Positions 18,373-25,384 of a DNA stretch of 64,000 nucleotides are shown piece after piece. Position 1 is the first letter of the stretch; every line of letters starts with the position of its first letter. This DNA is from Fodinibacter sp963747405 (lineage in GTDB: Bacteria; Actinomycetota; Actinomycetes; Actinomycetales; Dermatophilaceae): positions 1 to 64,000 of the forward strand of contig CAVVFG010000015.1 in assembly GCA_963747405.1 (NCBI GenBank), in the 5' to 3' direction. The notes beneath the pieces are model-generated. The model was not told the DNA's origin. It saw only the letters and a program-made list of their open reading frames with translations, and did not search any database. The translations under genes and the position numbers were made by a program.

Positions 18373-19914
18373 TCAGGCCTCCGATCCGATGTGGGAGTGG
18401 TCAGCGTCGTCGTGCCACTGCTTCCAGTTCTTGTCGTCGACCGAGCCCTTGTACTCGCCGCCGTCGCCGTCCTGCAGGCCGTACCAGGCGAGCACGTCGG
18501 GCAGGGTGGGCCCGCCACAGTTGCCCTGGTAGATCTGGTGCACGGGCAGCCACGCCTGCACGTACTTCTCCGGCTCGCGCTCGAAGATCCACTGGCAGCC
18601 GTTGGAGCAGGTCTGGAACTTCTCGCCGTTGAAGACCGACTCGCGCTGGCAGATCGTCGTGGGGTCACCGGGCTCGGTGAACGCCATCGGGATCTGGCAG
18701 ACCTGGCACAGCTGCGGCAGCCCGCGCACGAAGTGCCGGCCACCGGCCTCGATGTTGCGCTGCTCCTTGTCCCACAGGGGGCGGTAGAAGCGGTCGAAGG
18801 TGTCGGGGTAGGTCTCGGAGAGCCACTTCTGGTGGTCCGCGTCGGGCACCGAGGTGGTGAAGGCTGCCGCGTGCGAGAACTGGTAGAGGATCCAGTACAC
18901 CTGGTGGGAGAGGATCTCCTTCTCGGCGATCGCGTCGTCGACGTGCTTCGGGGGCGTGATGCCGTAGAAGGCCAGGTCCTCGAACAGGCCTTTCATCATC
19001 TGCTCCTCGAAGTAGAGCTCGAAGGCCTCCTTCCAGCTCATCACCTTGCGCGGCAGCATGTAGTCGAGCATCTGGGCGACCAGCGCCGTGACGCGGTAGC
19101 CCCGCCAGAACCACTTGTCGATCCAGGCCTGCACGATCGGCACGTTCGCCTCGTCCTGCTCGAGCAGGAACTTGATCGCCTCGAGGCCCAGGGTCATGTG
19201 CCGCGACTCGTCGCTCTGCGCGGAGAAGCCGAACGTCATCGTCGGCAGGTCACCGTTGAACGAGGCGCCCGACATGAAGGGCACGAAGAGCAGGTTGGTC
19301 AGCAGGTACTCGAAGGAGAACCCGATGGCGATGAGGAACTCGAACGGCCCTGCGGTGAGGGCGTCGTCGAAGAACGACTTCGGCACCGAGAGGTACCAGA
19401 CCCGGTCGTGCTGCTCGAGGTAGTTGTGGAAGCCGCCGTAGTACTTGTTGTAGTTCGACAGGGTGTGGATCTCGGTCTGCGTGTGGCGCAGCTCGTCGAT
19501 CGACTGGCACAGCGCCGCGAACCGCGGGCCGGGGCCGTTGAGGTGACGGGCGAGGTAGGCGAAGTTGCGGTGCGCCTGGTACTCCAGCGGCGTGACGCCC
19601 TGGATGAACAGCTTCATCGCGTTGAGGTAGGACGCCTCGGTCAGCGACAGGTGGCCCTGGCTCTGGGCGAACCCGTCGAGCACGGCGTAGAGCCGCTTGT
19701 CCTTCTCGGCCTGGTACTTCGTGTAGGCGTCGACGGTGAGGCGGAAGGGGTCCTCCCACTTGCTCCAGTCGTGGATCTTGATGCCCTCGAACTCGGTGTG
19801 GGGGAACACGTCGGACTTCTCGACGTAGCTCGGCTCCCAGTCCAGGTCTCGGGTCAGCGCCTCGTAGCGCTGCTTCATCGTCAGCTTGCGCGGGGCCTTG
19901 GGGGCAATGGTCAT
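18373..19914 (-). CDS. dmpN: phenol hydroxylase large subunit with the diiron centre (P3)
   Basis: The 513-residue alpha subunit carries the carboxylate-bridged diiron site that inserts oxygen into phenol to give catechol. The ligands are visible: Glu111, then Glu141 and His144 in DELRH, Glu202, then Glu236 and His239 in DESRH. A C-terminal cysteine cluster (CQVCQ and CSNGCQW) corresponds to the structural zinc site seen in this family. The ATG at 19914 has AGGAAA nearby; a longer in-frame start at 20025 would run through the intergenic repeat and the dmpM gene end and is rejected. The length agrees with characterised DmpN proteins. Confidence 0.97.
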   Translation of the reverse strand: MTIAPKAPRKLTMKQRYEALTRDLDWEPSYVEKSDVFPHTEFEGIKIHDWSKWEDPFRLTVDAYTKYQAEKDKRLYAVLDGFAQSQGHLSLTEASYLNAMKLFIQGVTPLEYQAHRNFAYLARHLNGPGPRFAALCQSIDELRHTQTEIHTLSNYNKYYGGFHNYLEQHDRVWYLSVPKSFFDDALTAGPFEFLIAIGFSFEYLLTNLLFVPFMSGASFNGDLPTMTFGFSAQSDESRHMTLGLEAIKFLLEQDEANVPIVQAWIDKWFWRGYRVTALVAQMLDYMLPRKVMSWKEAFELYFEEQMMKGLFEDLAFYGITPPKHVDDAIAEKEILSHQVYWILYQFSHAAAFTTSVPDADHQKWLSETYPDTFDRFYRPLWDKEQRNIEAGGRHFVRGLPQLCQVCQIPMAFTEPGDPTTICQRESVFNGEKFQTCSNGCQWIFEREPEKYVQAWLPVHQIYQGNCGGPTLPDVLAWYGLQDGDGGEYKGSVDDKNWKQWHDDADHSHIGSEA

Positions 19915-19945
19915 GTGTGTTTCCTGTCTGTGAGGTCGGGGTCGG

Positions 19946-19989
19946 GAGCGCGGGTCCCACGCTTCGCGTGGGCGAACCTCGTGGGGTGA
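19946..19989. repeat. 44-bp dispersed intergenic repeat, copy 1
   Basis: The element contains a hairpin CCCACGC-TTC-GCGTGGG flanked by GAGCGCGGGT and CCTCGTGGGGTGA. A second copy in inverted orientation lies at 57295-57338 with 41 of 44 identical bases. Here it fills the 76-bp gap between dmpM and dmpN, ending one base before the dmpM stop. Confidence 0.8.
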
Positions 19990-19990
19990 C

Positions 19991-20281
19991 TCAGTGGTCC
20001 CAGGCGATGACGATCTCGTCGTCATCCCATTCCTTGATGTGCCCGAAGTAGCTGACGATCGCCAGCTGGAACTCGTGGGTCTCCCACTCGCGGCCGAGGC
20101 GCTCCTCGACCGACTCGCGGGTGATCACGAGACGGCCGGGCGCGGTGATCCGCACGAGCCCCGGCATGTGCTGCACGGTGCAGCCCTCGTTGGTGAGCTC
20201 GATGGCCTCGACGACCGAGCGGTTGGTCTCGCTCTCCTGGATGTCCACACCGACGGTGCGGGTGGGGGCGGTGGTGCTCAT
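19991..20281 (-). CDS. dmpM: phenol hydroxylase activator protein (P2)
   Basis: The 96-residue cofactor-free coupling protein is of the MmoB/DmpM family, which binds the hydroxylase and enables turnover. The typical core is seen as VGVDIQESETNRSVVEAIEL, then PGLVRITAPGRLVITRESVE and the C-terminal FGHIKEWDDDEIVIAW. A GAAGGA ribosome site precedes the ATG. It lies 17 bases downstream of dmpL and 76 bases upstream of dmpN, with the 44-bp repeat in the latter gap. Confidence 0.94.
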   Translation of the reverse strand: MSTTAPTRTVGVDIQESETNRSVVEAIELTNEGCTVQHMPGLVRITAPGRLVITRESVEERLGREWETHEFQLAIVSYFGHIKEWDDDEIVIAWDH

Positions 20282-20298
20282 GCTCTGGTCCTTCGCGG

Positions 20299-21303
20299 TC
20301 AGTCGGTCAACGCCGCGACGGCGTCGCGGACGGTGGTGGCAGAGGCGTCGAGGGATGCCGTGGCACCGGAGCCGACGAGCTCGTCGACGCGGGCGGCCAC
20401 CGGGCGCAGCGCGGCGAGCGCGGCGTCGAGGGCCTCGGCGGCGGAGGCGGCGAGCAGGGCCTTGTTGGCGGCACCGGTCTCGGGGTCGGCGACCCACGCC
20501 TTGTAGAGGGCGTCGACCCACTTGCGCTGGTCCTTGAACCACGACGACAGGTGCTGTGCCACCAGGCTGTACGAGCCGGCGCCACCGTCGATGGCCGCGT
20601 CGTCGAGGTGCGTGTAGAACAGCGAGTAGATGAGCCGGTCGGCGACGTCGAGCCGCACGAGCGCCTTGCCCCAGTCCTTCTCGAGGAAGAGCTCCTCCGC
20701 GTAGCGGCGCAGGCCCTGGAGCGCGGCGTCCTCCACCCAGCGGGTCTTCGCGTCACCGAGCAGCTCGGCGGTGCCGCCGCCCAGGGCGATGCCGACCCGG
20801 CTGAGCGCCTGCGCGTTGCCGATCCGGTCGAAGGCCGCGTAGGCGGCGCACTGGGTGATGGTGGTGCCGAAGCCGAACCGGGCGATGTCGCACGACACCA
20901 TCTGGGCGCCCGACTCGTAGTGCCGCAGCGGCACGACCAGCTCGCCGAGCACGGCCGACCAGGCGTCCGGCAGGCGCGAGAGCAGGTCACGCGAGTCGAG
21001 GTAGTCCAGGGTGGAGGCCACGGCATCCGCCATCGCGGCCCGCGAGGTCACGTAGGGGGCGTAGTAGTACTGGCGCGGGTCGGTGAACGAGTAGGGGTCG
21101 GTGAGCCGGAAGGCGCTGTAGGCCTCGTCGTAGATGTCGTGCTCGGGGCCCCAGAGCGGCCGGTAGTGGAAGTTCTCCTTGGCCTGGATGTCGATGCTCC
21201 CCTCCTCGTACCGCGAGGCCGGGCGGTCGCCGTAGCGCCGGACGAGGTGGGTGAAGGTCTTGCGCGGCGGGTCGATGACCTGGGTTCGCAGTTCGTACTG
21301 CAC
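20299..21303 (-). CDS. dmpL: phenol hydroxylase beta subunit (P1)
   Basis: The 334-residue protein is the beta subunit of the hydroxylase: a helical ferritin-like fold without metal ligands, with RKTFTHLVRRYGDRPASRYEEG near the N-terminus reduced here to the motif RYGDRPASRYEE, then HYRPLWGPEHDIYDE and VSCDIARFGFGTTITQCAAY. It supports the DmpN subunit structurally. The start is GTG at 21303 with an excellent AAGGAGG site; no ATG fits. The C-terminal 70 residues are Ala-rich and less conserved. Confidence 0.94.
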   Translation of the reverse strand: MQYELRTQVIDPPRKTFTHLVRRYGDRPASRYEEGSIDIQAKENFHYRPLWGPEHDIYDEAYSAFRLTDPYSFTDPRQYYYAPYVTSRAAMADAVASTLDYLDSRDLLSRLPDAWSAVLGELVVPLRHYESGAQMVSCDIARFGFGTTITQCAAYAAFDRIGNAQALSRVGIALGGGTAELLGDAKTRWVEDAALQGLRRYAEELFLEKDWGKALVRLDVADRLIYSLFYTHLDDAAIDGGAGSYSLVAQHLSSWFKDQRKWVDALYKAWVADPETGAANKALLAASAAEALDAALAALRPVAARVDELVGSGATASLDASATTVRDAVAALTD

Positions 21304-21334
21304 GGTGCCTCCTTGGGGCGGTGGAACGGGTGGC

Positions 21335-21775
21335 TCAGGGGACGTGGTGGTGGGTGACGCCGGACTCGACGAGCAGGCGCACGAGCAGGTCGGGCAGGGC
21401 GTCCGGGCCGTCGAGCTCCTGGGGGAGCTCGGAGTCGAAGCCGTCGCCGACCAGCCGGCCGTAGGCCGTGCCGTCCTCGAACGTCGTCGACACCCGGGCC
21501 GCACGGCCCCGGTGCGTCACCCGGAAGGCGAGCTCGTGGGGCAGGGTCTCGTCGACCAGGTCGAGCCGGTCGTCGGACTCGGCGAGGATCGCGTTGGCCT
21601 CGCTGACCAGCTGTTCGGCCAGCGACCGGATGGCGACCTGCCGGTCGGCGCCGGTGCCCGTGGCGATCCGCCGGCTGATCCGGGTGTCCGGCATCGGCGC
21701 GATCTCGTCGAGCCCGGGCAGGTCCTCCTCCGGCGTGCCGACGAGCTCGGCCACGCGCAGCATGAACGGGGTCAT
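21335..21775 (-). CDS. unknown 146-residue protein in the dmpK position of the phenol hydroxylase operon
   Basis: No family was recognised. The protein is acidic, soluble and without membrane segments or cysteines. It has a helical middle (RQVAIRSLAEQLVSEANAIL) and a beta-rich stretch after it (HELAFRVTHRGRAARVSTTF), ending in HHHVP. It overlaps the upstream GlcG/HbpS-like gene as ATGA and lies 31 bases upstream of dmpL. That is where dmpK, the assembly protein of the hydroxylase, sits in the Pseudomonas operon, but no DmpK sequence features were seen. A role in hydroxylase assembly is inferred from position only. Confidence 0.75.
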   Translation of the reverse strand: MTPFMLRVAELVGTPEEDLPGLDEIAPMPDTRISRRIATGTGADRQVAIRSLAEQLVSEANAILAESDDRLDLVDETLPHELAFRVTHRGRAARVSTTFEDGTAYGRLVGDGFDSELPQELDGPDALPDLLVRLLVESGVTHHHVP

Positions 21776-22275
21776 CGTGCGTCCTCTCGTACCTGTCGGG
21801 GTGTGCTGGTGGCGCCGGTCCGGCCGGTGTCGCCGAGCCGCGCGTGGGCCAGGGCGGCGCTGACGGCGGCCGCCCCGGCGGTGGCGACGGCCTTGTCCTG
21901 CTCGGCGGAGCCGCCGGACGCGCCGACCGCCCCGACGAAGGTGCCGGCGACGACGACGGGCACACCGCCGCCGAAGGCGGCGACCCGGCCGCGCTGGCCG
22001 ATGCCCTCGCGCACGGCGTCCTCACCGGCGATGGCGTCGTAGAAGACGTCGGTCGGCAGCCCGCCGAAGCCGGCGACCGTCCAGGCCTTGTCCTGCGCGA
22101 TCGAGCCCGACACCGCGAACGCACCGTCCATCCGGGCGAACGCGAGCAGGCCACCCGTGGTGTCGGTGACCGCCACGTTGAACGCACCGCCGATCGCCTC
22201 AGCGTGCGCCAGGGCGGCGTCGAGCGCGACCCGTGCCCCGGCATACGTCAGGACGGTCTCGGTACGCACGAGCAT
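21772..22275 (-). CDS. GlcG/HbpS-family protein
   Basis: The 167-residue protein belongs to the GlcG/HbpS fold (DUF336/PF03928). Diagnostic parts are AIGGAFNVAVTDTTGGLLAF, FGGGVPVVV and the C-terminal GAVGASGGSAEQDKAVA. Members bind small ligands or haem, and some accompany aromatic or glycolate oxidation genes; the role here is not known. A GAGGAG site precedes the ATG. The gene lies 125 bp downstream of the dioxygenase gene and overlaps the next gene by 4 bases, so it is part of the operon. There is no signal peptide, unlike secreted HbpS. Confidence 0.85.
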   Translation of the reverse strand: MLVRTETVLTYAGARVALDAALAHAEAIGGAFNVAVTDTTGGLLAFARMDGAFAVSGSIAQDKAWTVAGFGGLPTDVFYDAIAGEDAVREGIGQRGRVAAFGGGVPVVVAGTFVGAVGASGGSAEQDKAVATAGAAAVSAALAHARLGDTGRTGATSTPRQVREDAR

Positions 22276-22336
22276 GAGTGGCTCCTCGTCGGCGGCGACG
22301 CAACGGATGGGGCAGGGGACAGCGCGGACGGGCGCG

Positions 22337-22383
22337 CACCATCGGTGACGGCGGCCGACGGCGCGCCGCCATCACCGGTGGTG
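22337..22383. terminator. 18-bp imperfect hairpin downstream of the dioxygenase gene
   Basis: The arms at 22337-22354 and 22366-22383 pair at 16 of 18 positions (CACC, CGGTGA, GGCGG against CCGCC, TCACCG, GGTG). The repeat lies in the 125-bp gap after the catechol dioxygenase gene start-side neighbour, between the GlcG/HbpS-like gene and catechol dioxygenase stop. It may act as a partial terminator or as a processing site that separates ferredoxin-dioxygenase mRNA from the hydroxylase genes. Confidence 0.5.
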
Positions 22384-22400
22384 ACGACCAGGGGGTCGGG

Positions 22401-23315
22401 TCAGGTGAGCACCGAGGTGAACGCGTCGTTCAGCTCGCGGGCGTGGTAGAACACGCCCTTGCCGAGCGCCTCGGGGGTCCACACCGACATCGGGCGGTCG
22501 CGGTAGGCCAGGTAGCCACCGGCGAAGACCTCGTTGCGGTTGCCCGACGGGTCGAAGAAGTAGACGGTCTGGCCGCGGGTGATGCCGTGGCGGGTGGGGC
22601 CGATGTCGATCGGCACGTCGTCCATCGAGAACAGGTCGGCGGCGCGGCCGACCTCGACCCAGTCACCGAGCCGGAAGGCGAAGTGGTGCAGCTTGGAGTT
22701 GGGGCCGGCGAGCACCGCGAGCTGGTGGATCTGGTTGTTGCTCGTCATCCAGGTGGCGATGATGTCGGCGTCGGAGTCCAGCGACGTCTGCACGCGCTCG
22801 GTCGGGTAGAAGTCGAACACGGCGGTCAGGAAGCGGTCCATCAGGCCCGGGTCCTCGGCGGTGATGAGCGAGTGGTCGAGCGCGGGCACGCCGACACCGA
22901 CGAGGTGGCGGGGGAAGGCATCCGGGTTGTGGGTGCCGACCTCGGTGCCGACGCAGGTGGCCTCGTGGTAGACCTCGAAGACGTGGTCGGAGGGGGTGGT
23001 GAACCGGATGCCGTCGCCGATCTCCGGGTTCTCGCCCTTGCTCATCCGCTCCACGGTGACGCCGAAGGCGCTGGCCTTCTTCTCGATGTCGTCGATGTCG
23101 CTGGACTTCTCGACCTTCCAGCCGAACTTCACCAGCCCGACGCCGCCCTCCTCGAGCACGACGGAGTGGTGGTCCCACTCGTCCCAGGCCTTGTAGTAGA
23201 CCTTGTTGCCCTCGGCGTGGGTCTCGTACAGGCCCATCGTGTTGGCGTAGTGGTCCTTGGCCTCGGCCAGGTCCGTGACGCGGACATGGGCGTAGCCCAT
23301 CCTCATGACTCCCAT
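22401..23315 (-). CDS. dmpB: catechol 2,3-dioxygenase
   Basis: The 304-residue type I extradiol dioxygenase opens catechol to 2-hydroxymuconic semialdehyde using Fe(II). The iron ligands are His148 (ALDHSLI), His211 or its neighbour His210 (KLHHFAF), and Glu262 (SGNRNEVFAGG). The segment IDIGPTRHGITRGQT is typical of XylE/DmpB enzymes. It starts 2 bases after the ferredoxin stop; its AAGGAG ribosome site is formed by the last codons of that gene, so the two are translated together. Confidence 0.96.
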   Translation of the reverse strand: MGVMRMGYAHVRVTDLAEAKDHYANTMGLYETHAEGNKVYYKAWDEWDHHSVVLEEGGVGLVKFGWKVEKSSDIDDIEKKASAFGVTVERMSKGENPEIGDGIRFTTPSDHVFEVYHEATCVGTEVGTHNPDAFPRHLVGVGVPALDHSLITAEDPGLMDRFLTAVFDFYPTERVQTSLDSDADIIATWMTSNNQIHQLAVLAGPNSKLHHFAFRLGDWVEVGRAADLFSMDDVPIDIGPTRHGITRGQTVYFFDPSGNRNEVFAGGYLAYRDRPMSVWTPEALGKGVFYHARELNDAFTSVLT

Positions 23316-23317
23316 TG

Positions 23318-23704
23318 CTACTCCTTGTGGGTGGTGCCGGCCGTGGAGGACGCGGCTGCGTAGGCGTCGGCACGCTGCCGGGCCCGGTCGTTGATCTGGT
23401 GCAGGAAGGTGCTGACGAGGCGGACGTTCTCGCCGCGCAGCTCGATGGTGATGTCCGTCTCCGGGACGGCACGGCAGCTCAGGCAGGTGCCGTCGGTGCG
23501 CTCGACGTCGGTGATGACCGTGTCGGCGACGCGGTGGTTGTACTGGAACTCTCCGGAACGGCAGTCGACCTTGCAGATCGCGCAGCCACCGCGCCGGCAG
23601 CCGACCGTGTAGGCGAACCCCGCCTTGTAGAGGCCGCTGAGCACGGTCTCTCCCGGCTCGAGGTAGATGACCTCGCCCGTGGGGTGGATCGTCACGGTCG
23701 GCAC
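23318..23704 (-). CDS. 2Fe-2S ferredoxin of the XylT/DmpQ type
   Basis: The 128-residue protein has a plant-type 2Fe-2S site with Cys36, Cys41 and Cys44 (GCRRGGCAIC) and a fourth ligand in TCLSCRAV (Cys74 or Cys77). In meta-cleavage operons such ferredoxins re-reduce the iron of catechol 2,3-dioxygenase after suicide inactivation, and its position directly before the dioxygenase fits that role. About 30 C-terminal residues extend beyond the usual domain. The GTG start at 23704 has AAGGGAG upstream. It is the first gene of the upper-pathway operon, with a predicted IclR operator 90 bp upstream. Confidence 0.9.
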   Translation of the reverse strand: MPTVTIHPTGEVIYLEPGETVLSGLYKAGFAYTVGCRRGGCAICKVDCRSGEFQYNHRVADTVITDVERTDGTCLSCRAVPETDITIELRGENVRLVSTFLHQINDRARQRADAYAAASSTAGTTHKE

Positions 23705-23793
23705 CGGCGCTCCCTTGCGTTCAGTGAAGTCGGGCGGCTCCGTGCCGCCTCACCCACTGAGAGTCGCTGAGCCCCGGGGTCGCGACCACGCAC

Positions 23794-23810
23794 GTTCCTC
23801 ATACGGGAAC
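23794..23810. promoter_or_regulatory. predicted IclR operator, upper-pathway operon
   Basis: GTTCCTCATACGGGAAC repeats the GTTCC-N7-GGAAC pattern of 14616 and 15559, again flanked by ACG and ATCGG. It lies 90 bp upstream of the ferredoxin start. The shared pattern at both pathway operons and at the regulator pair argues for one regulon. The rest of 23705-23884 holds nothing recognisable. Confidence 0.65.
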
Positions 23811-23884
23811 ATCGGGCACGCCGCGCCCGCGTGGCCCGCGGCGTGGCGTGCTGCGCCGCGCCGTCGCCGGCGGATGTCGGGTGG

Positions 23885-24628
23885 TCAGCGCCGCAGCGCG
23901 GCCGCCATCCGCTCCTGGGCCACCGCGGAGTGGAAGAGCAGCCCCGACAGCCGGGCCATCTCGTCGCCGTGCTCGTCGAACGCCGCCACGAGGTCGGCGC
24001 CCAGCAGCCGCTTGGCCTCGACCAGCCCCTGGCGCGCGCCGGCCCGCAGGTCGTCGAGCACCCGGGCGGTGGCGGCATCCACCTCGCCCGGCGGCACGAC
24101 GTGCGTCACCAGGCCGTGCTCGCGGGCCTCCTGCGCACCGAACGCGCGGCCGGTGAGGAACCAGTCGGATGCCGCACGCGGGCTGAGCCGGGCGCGCAGC
24201 GGGATGGAGATGACGGCGGCGGCCAGGCCGAGGCGCACCTCGGTGAGGGCGAAGGTGACGTCGGCGCTGCAGACGACGACGTCGGCACTGGCGACCAGTC
24301 CGAGCCCACCGGCGCGCACCGGGCCGTCGAGCCGGCAGACCACCGGCACCGGCAGGTCGGCGATGGCGCGCTGCAGGGCGACGATGCTGCGGGCCGACTC
24401 GACCATGTCGACGCTCGCGGCCTCCTTGAGGTCGGCGCCGGCGCAGAACACCGGGTGCGACGAGCGCAGCAGCACGCCGTGCAGCGACTCGTCGGCGCCG
24501 GCCTCGGCGAGGTGGGCGGCCAGGTCGGCCACCAGGCGCCGGGAGAGCGCGTTGCGGTTGGCGGGGGAGTCGAGGGTGAGCACCGCGATGCGGTCGTCGT
24601 CGTCCCGGTGCACCAGTGCGTCGCTCAC
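23885..24628 (-). CDS. enoyl-CoA hydratase/isomerase family protein
   Basis: The 247-residue crotonase-fold protein has the oxyanion-hole segment PVFCAGADLKE (59-69), the second glycine segment DGPVRAGGLGLVASAD (101-116) and the catalytic Glu130 in ALTEVRLGL. The following VISIPLRARL resembles methylglutaconyl-CoA hydratases more than classic enoyl-CoA hydratases, so the substrate is open. The GTG at 24628 follows a TAGGGT -10 box by 7 bases, so a leaderless transcript is likely. It is probably not part of the phenol operon, because it has its own promoter and the IclR operator lies between. Confidence 0.85.
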   Translation of the reverse strand: MSDALVHRDDDDRIAVLTLDSPANRNALSRRLVADLAAHLAEAGADESLHGVLLRSSHPVFCAGADLKEAASVDMVESARSIVALQRAIADLPVPVVCRLDGPVRAGGLGLVASADVVVCSADVTFALTEVRLGLAAAVISIPLRARLSPRAASDWFLTGRAFGAQEAREHGLVTHVVPPGEVDAATARVLDDLRAGARQGLVEAKRLLGADLVAAFDEHGDEMARLSGLLFHSAVAQERMAAALRR

Positions 24629-24635
24629 GGGCCCG

Positions 24636-24641
24636 ACCCTA
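24636..24641 (-). promoter_or_regulatory. -10 box for a leaderless enoyl-CoA hydratase transcript
   Basis: TAGGGT is read on the minus strand with 7 bases between it and the GTG at 24628. No ribosome site is present upstream of the GTG, which agrees with leaderless translation. Confidence 0.5.
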
Positions 24642-24672
24642 GCCACTCGTTCGCGTCCTGCCGCCCCGAGTT

Positions 24673-24747
24673 CCGACTTCGTGCGACTTGGGCGCGGTTC
24701 TCGCGGCGTCGCGGCGCCAGAACCGCACCTAAGTCGCACGAAGTCGG
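24673..24747. repeat. 29-bp inverted repeat, second member of the CGTGCGAC palindrome family
   Basis: The arms at 24673-24701 and 24719-24747 match at 27 of 29 positions (outer CCGACTTCGTGCGACTT, inner GCGGTTCT). The same outer and inner blocks occur in the palindrome at 17921-17993. It lies between two minus-strand genes and may end transcription of the F420-type reductase gene, whose stop is 15 bases away. Confidence 0.75.
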
Positions 24748-24762
24748 AGCCGGGAGGGGGGC

Positions 24763-25272
24763 TCAGGCGCGGGTGGTGACCCGGAAGACCGGCATCCCGG
24801 GGGCGACGGCCGCGATCTCGGCGTCGGTCGACCTCTTCGACAGGCCCTCGACGAACCGGCCGACCTCCCAGCCCCACTTGGTGACGTAGACCCGCAGCAC
24901 CGGCACCCGCTGGTCGACGGGCAGCTCGGTCAGCTCGACGGCCTCGACCCGCTTGCCGAGGTGCAGCTCACCGCCACCGGCGGCCCGGACGTTGCGCACC
25001 CACTGCGTGTTGCCGCGCGGCGCCACGAGGTAGCGCTCGCCGTCGAGCTCCATCAGGTTGACCGGCGTGCGGCGCAGGTCGCCGGACTTCCGGCCGCGCA
25101 CCACGAGCACCCGCGAGCCCATCAGGCTGATGCCGCGCGCGGTCAGCCAGCGCACCACGGTGCCCGACCACACCTCCATCCGGTTGGCCGGCGGCACGTA
25201 GCGGCTCGGGTCGACCGGCGAGGCTGCGGTGGGCCTGGGCGTGGGGGTGCAGTCGCTGCTCGGCTGGGTCAT
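24763..25272 (-). CDS. nitroreductase-family (Ddn-type) deazaflavin-dependent oxidoreductase
   Basis: The 169-residue protein matches the split beta-barrel F420-binding family of mycobacterial Ddn: MGSRVLVVRGRKSGDLRRTP, then YLVAPRGNTQWVRNVRAAG. Members reduce quinones or nitro-compounds with F420H2. Residues 1-30 are Pro/Thr-rich and precede the fold. The ATG has GGAGGA upstream. It is divergent from a TetR gene, and the intervening 112 bp carry two matching palindromes, so TetR control is likely. Confidence 0.85.
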   Translation of the reverse strand: MTQPSSDCTPTPRPTAASPVDPSRYVPPANRMEVWSGTVVRWLTARGISLMGSRVLVVRGRKSGDLRRTPVNLMELDGERYLVAPRGNTQWVRNVRAAGGGELHLGKRVEAVELTELPVDQRVPVLRVYVTKWGWEVGRFVEGLSKRSTDAEIAAVAPGMPVFRVTTRA

Positions 25273-25292
25273 GACGTCCTCCATCGGTTTGT

Positions 25293-25361
25293 GAGAGCGG
25301 TGCTCTCGGTTCACATCCCCACTGTGACGCACCGTTTCTCGGAAGTCAAGAGCAGTGCTCT
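25293..25361. promoter_or_regulatory. two TetR operator-like palindromes between divergent genes
   Basis: GAGAGCGGTGCTCTC (25293-25307) and AGAGCAGTGCTCT (25349-25361) share the half-site pattern AGAGC-NGT-GCTCT. Their centres are 55 bp apart. They lie between the Ddn-type reductase gene and the TetR gene, one near each start. This is the usual arrangement for a repressor that controls itself and a divergent target. Confidence 0.7.
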
Positions 25362-25384
25362 CGCTTTTGTGGCAGGATGCCGTC

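Noticed and set aside
21335..21775. Assignment of this gene as dmpK
   Set aside because: Position fits but length (146 against about 90 residues) and sequence do not, so it is reported as unknown.
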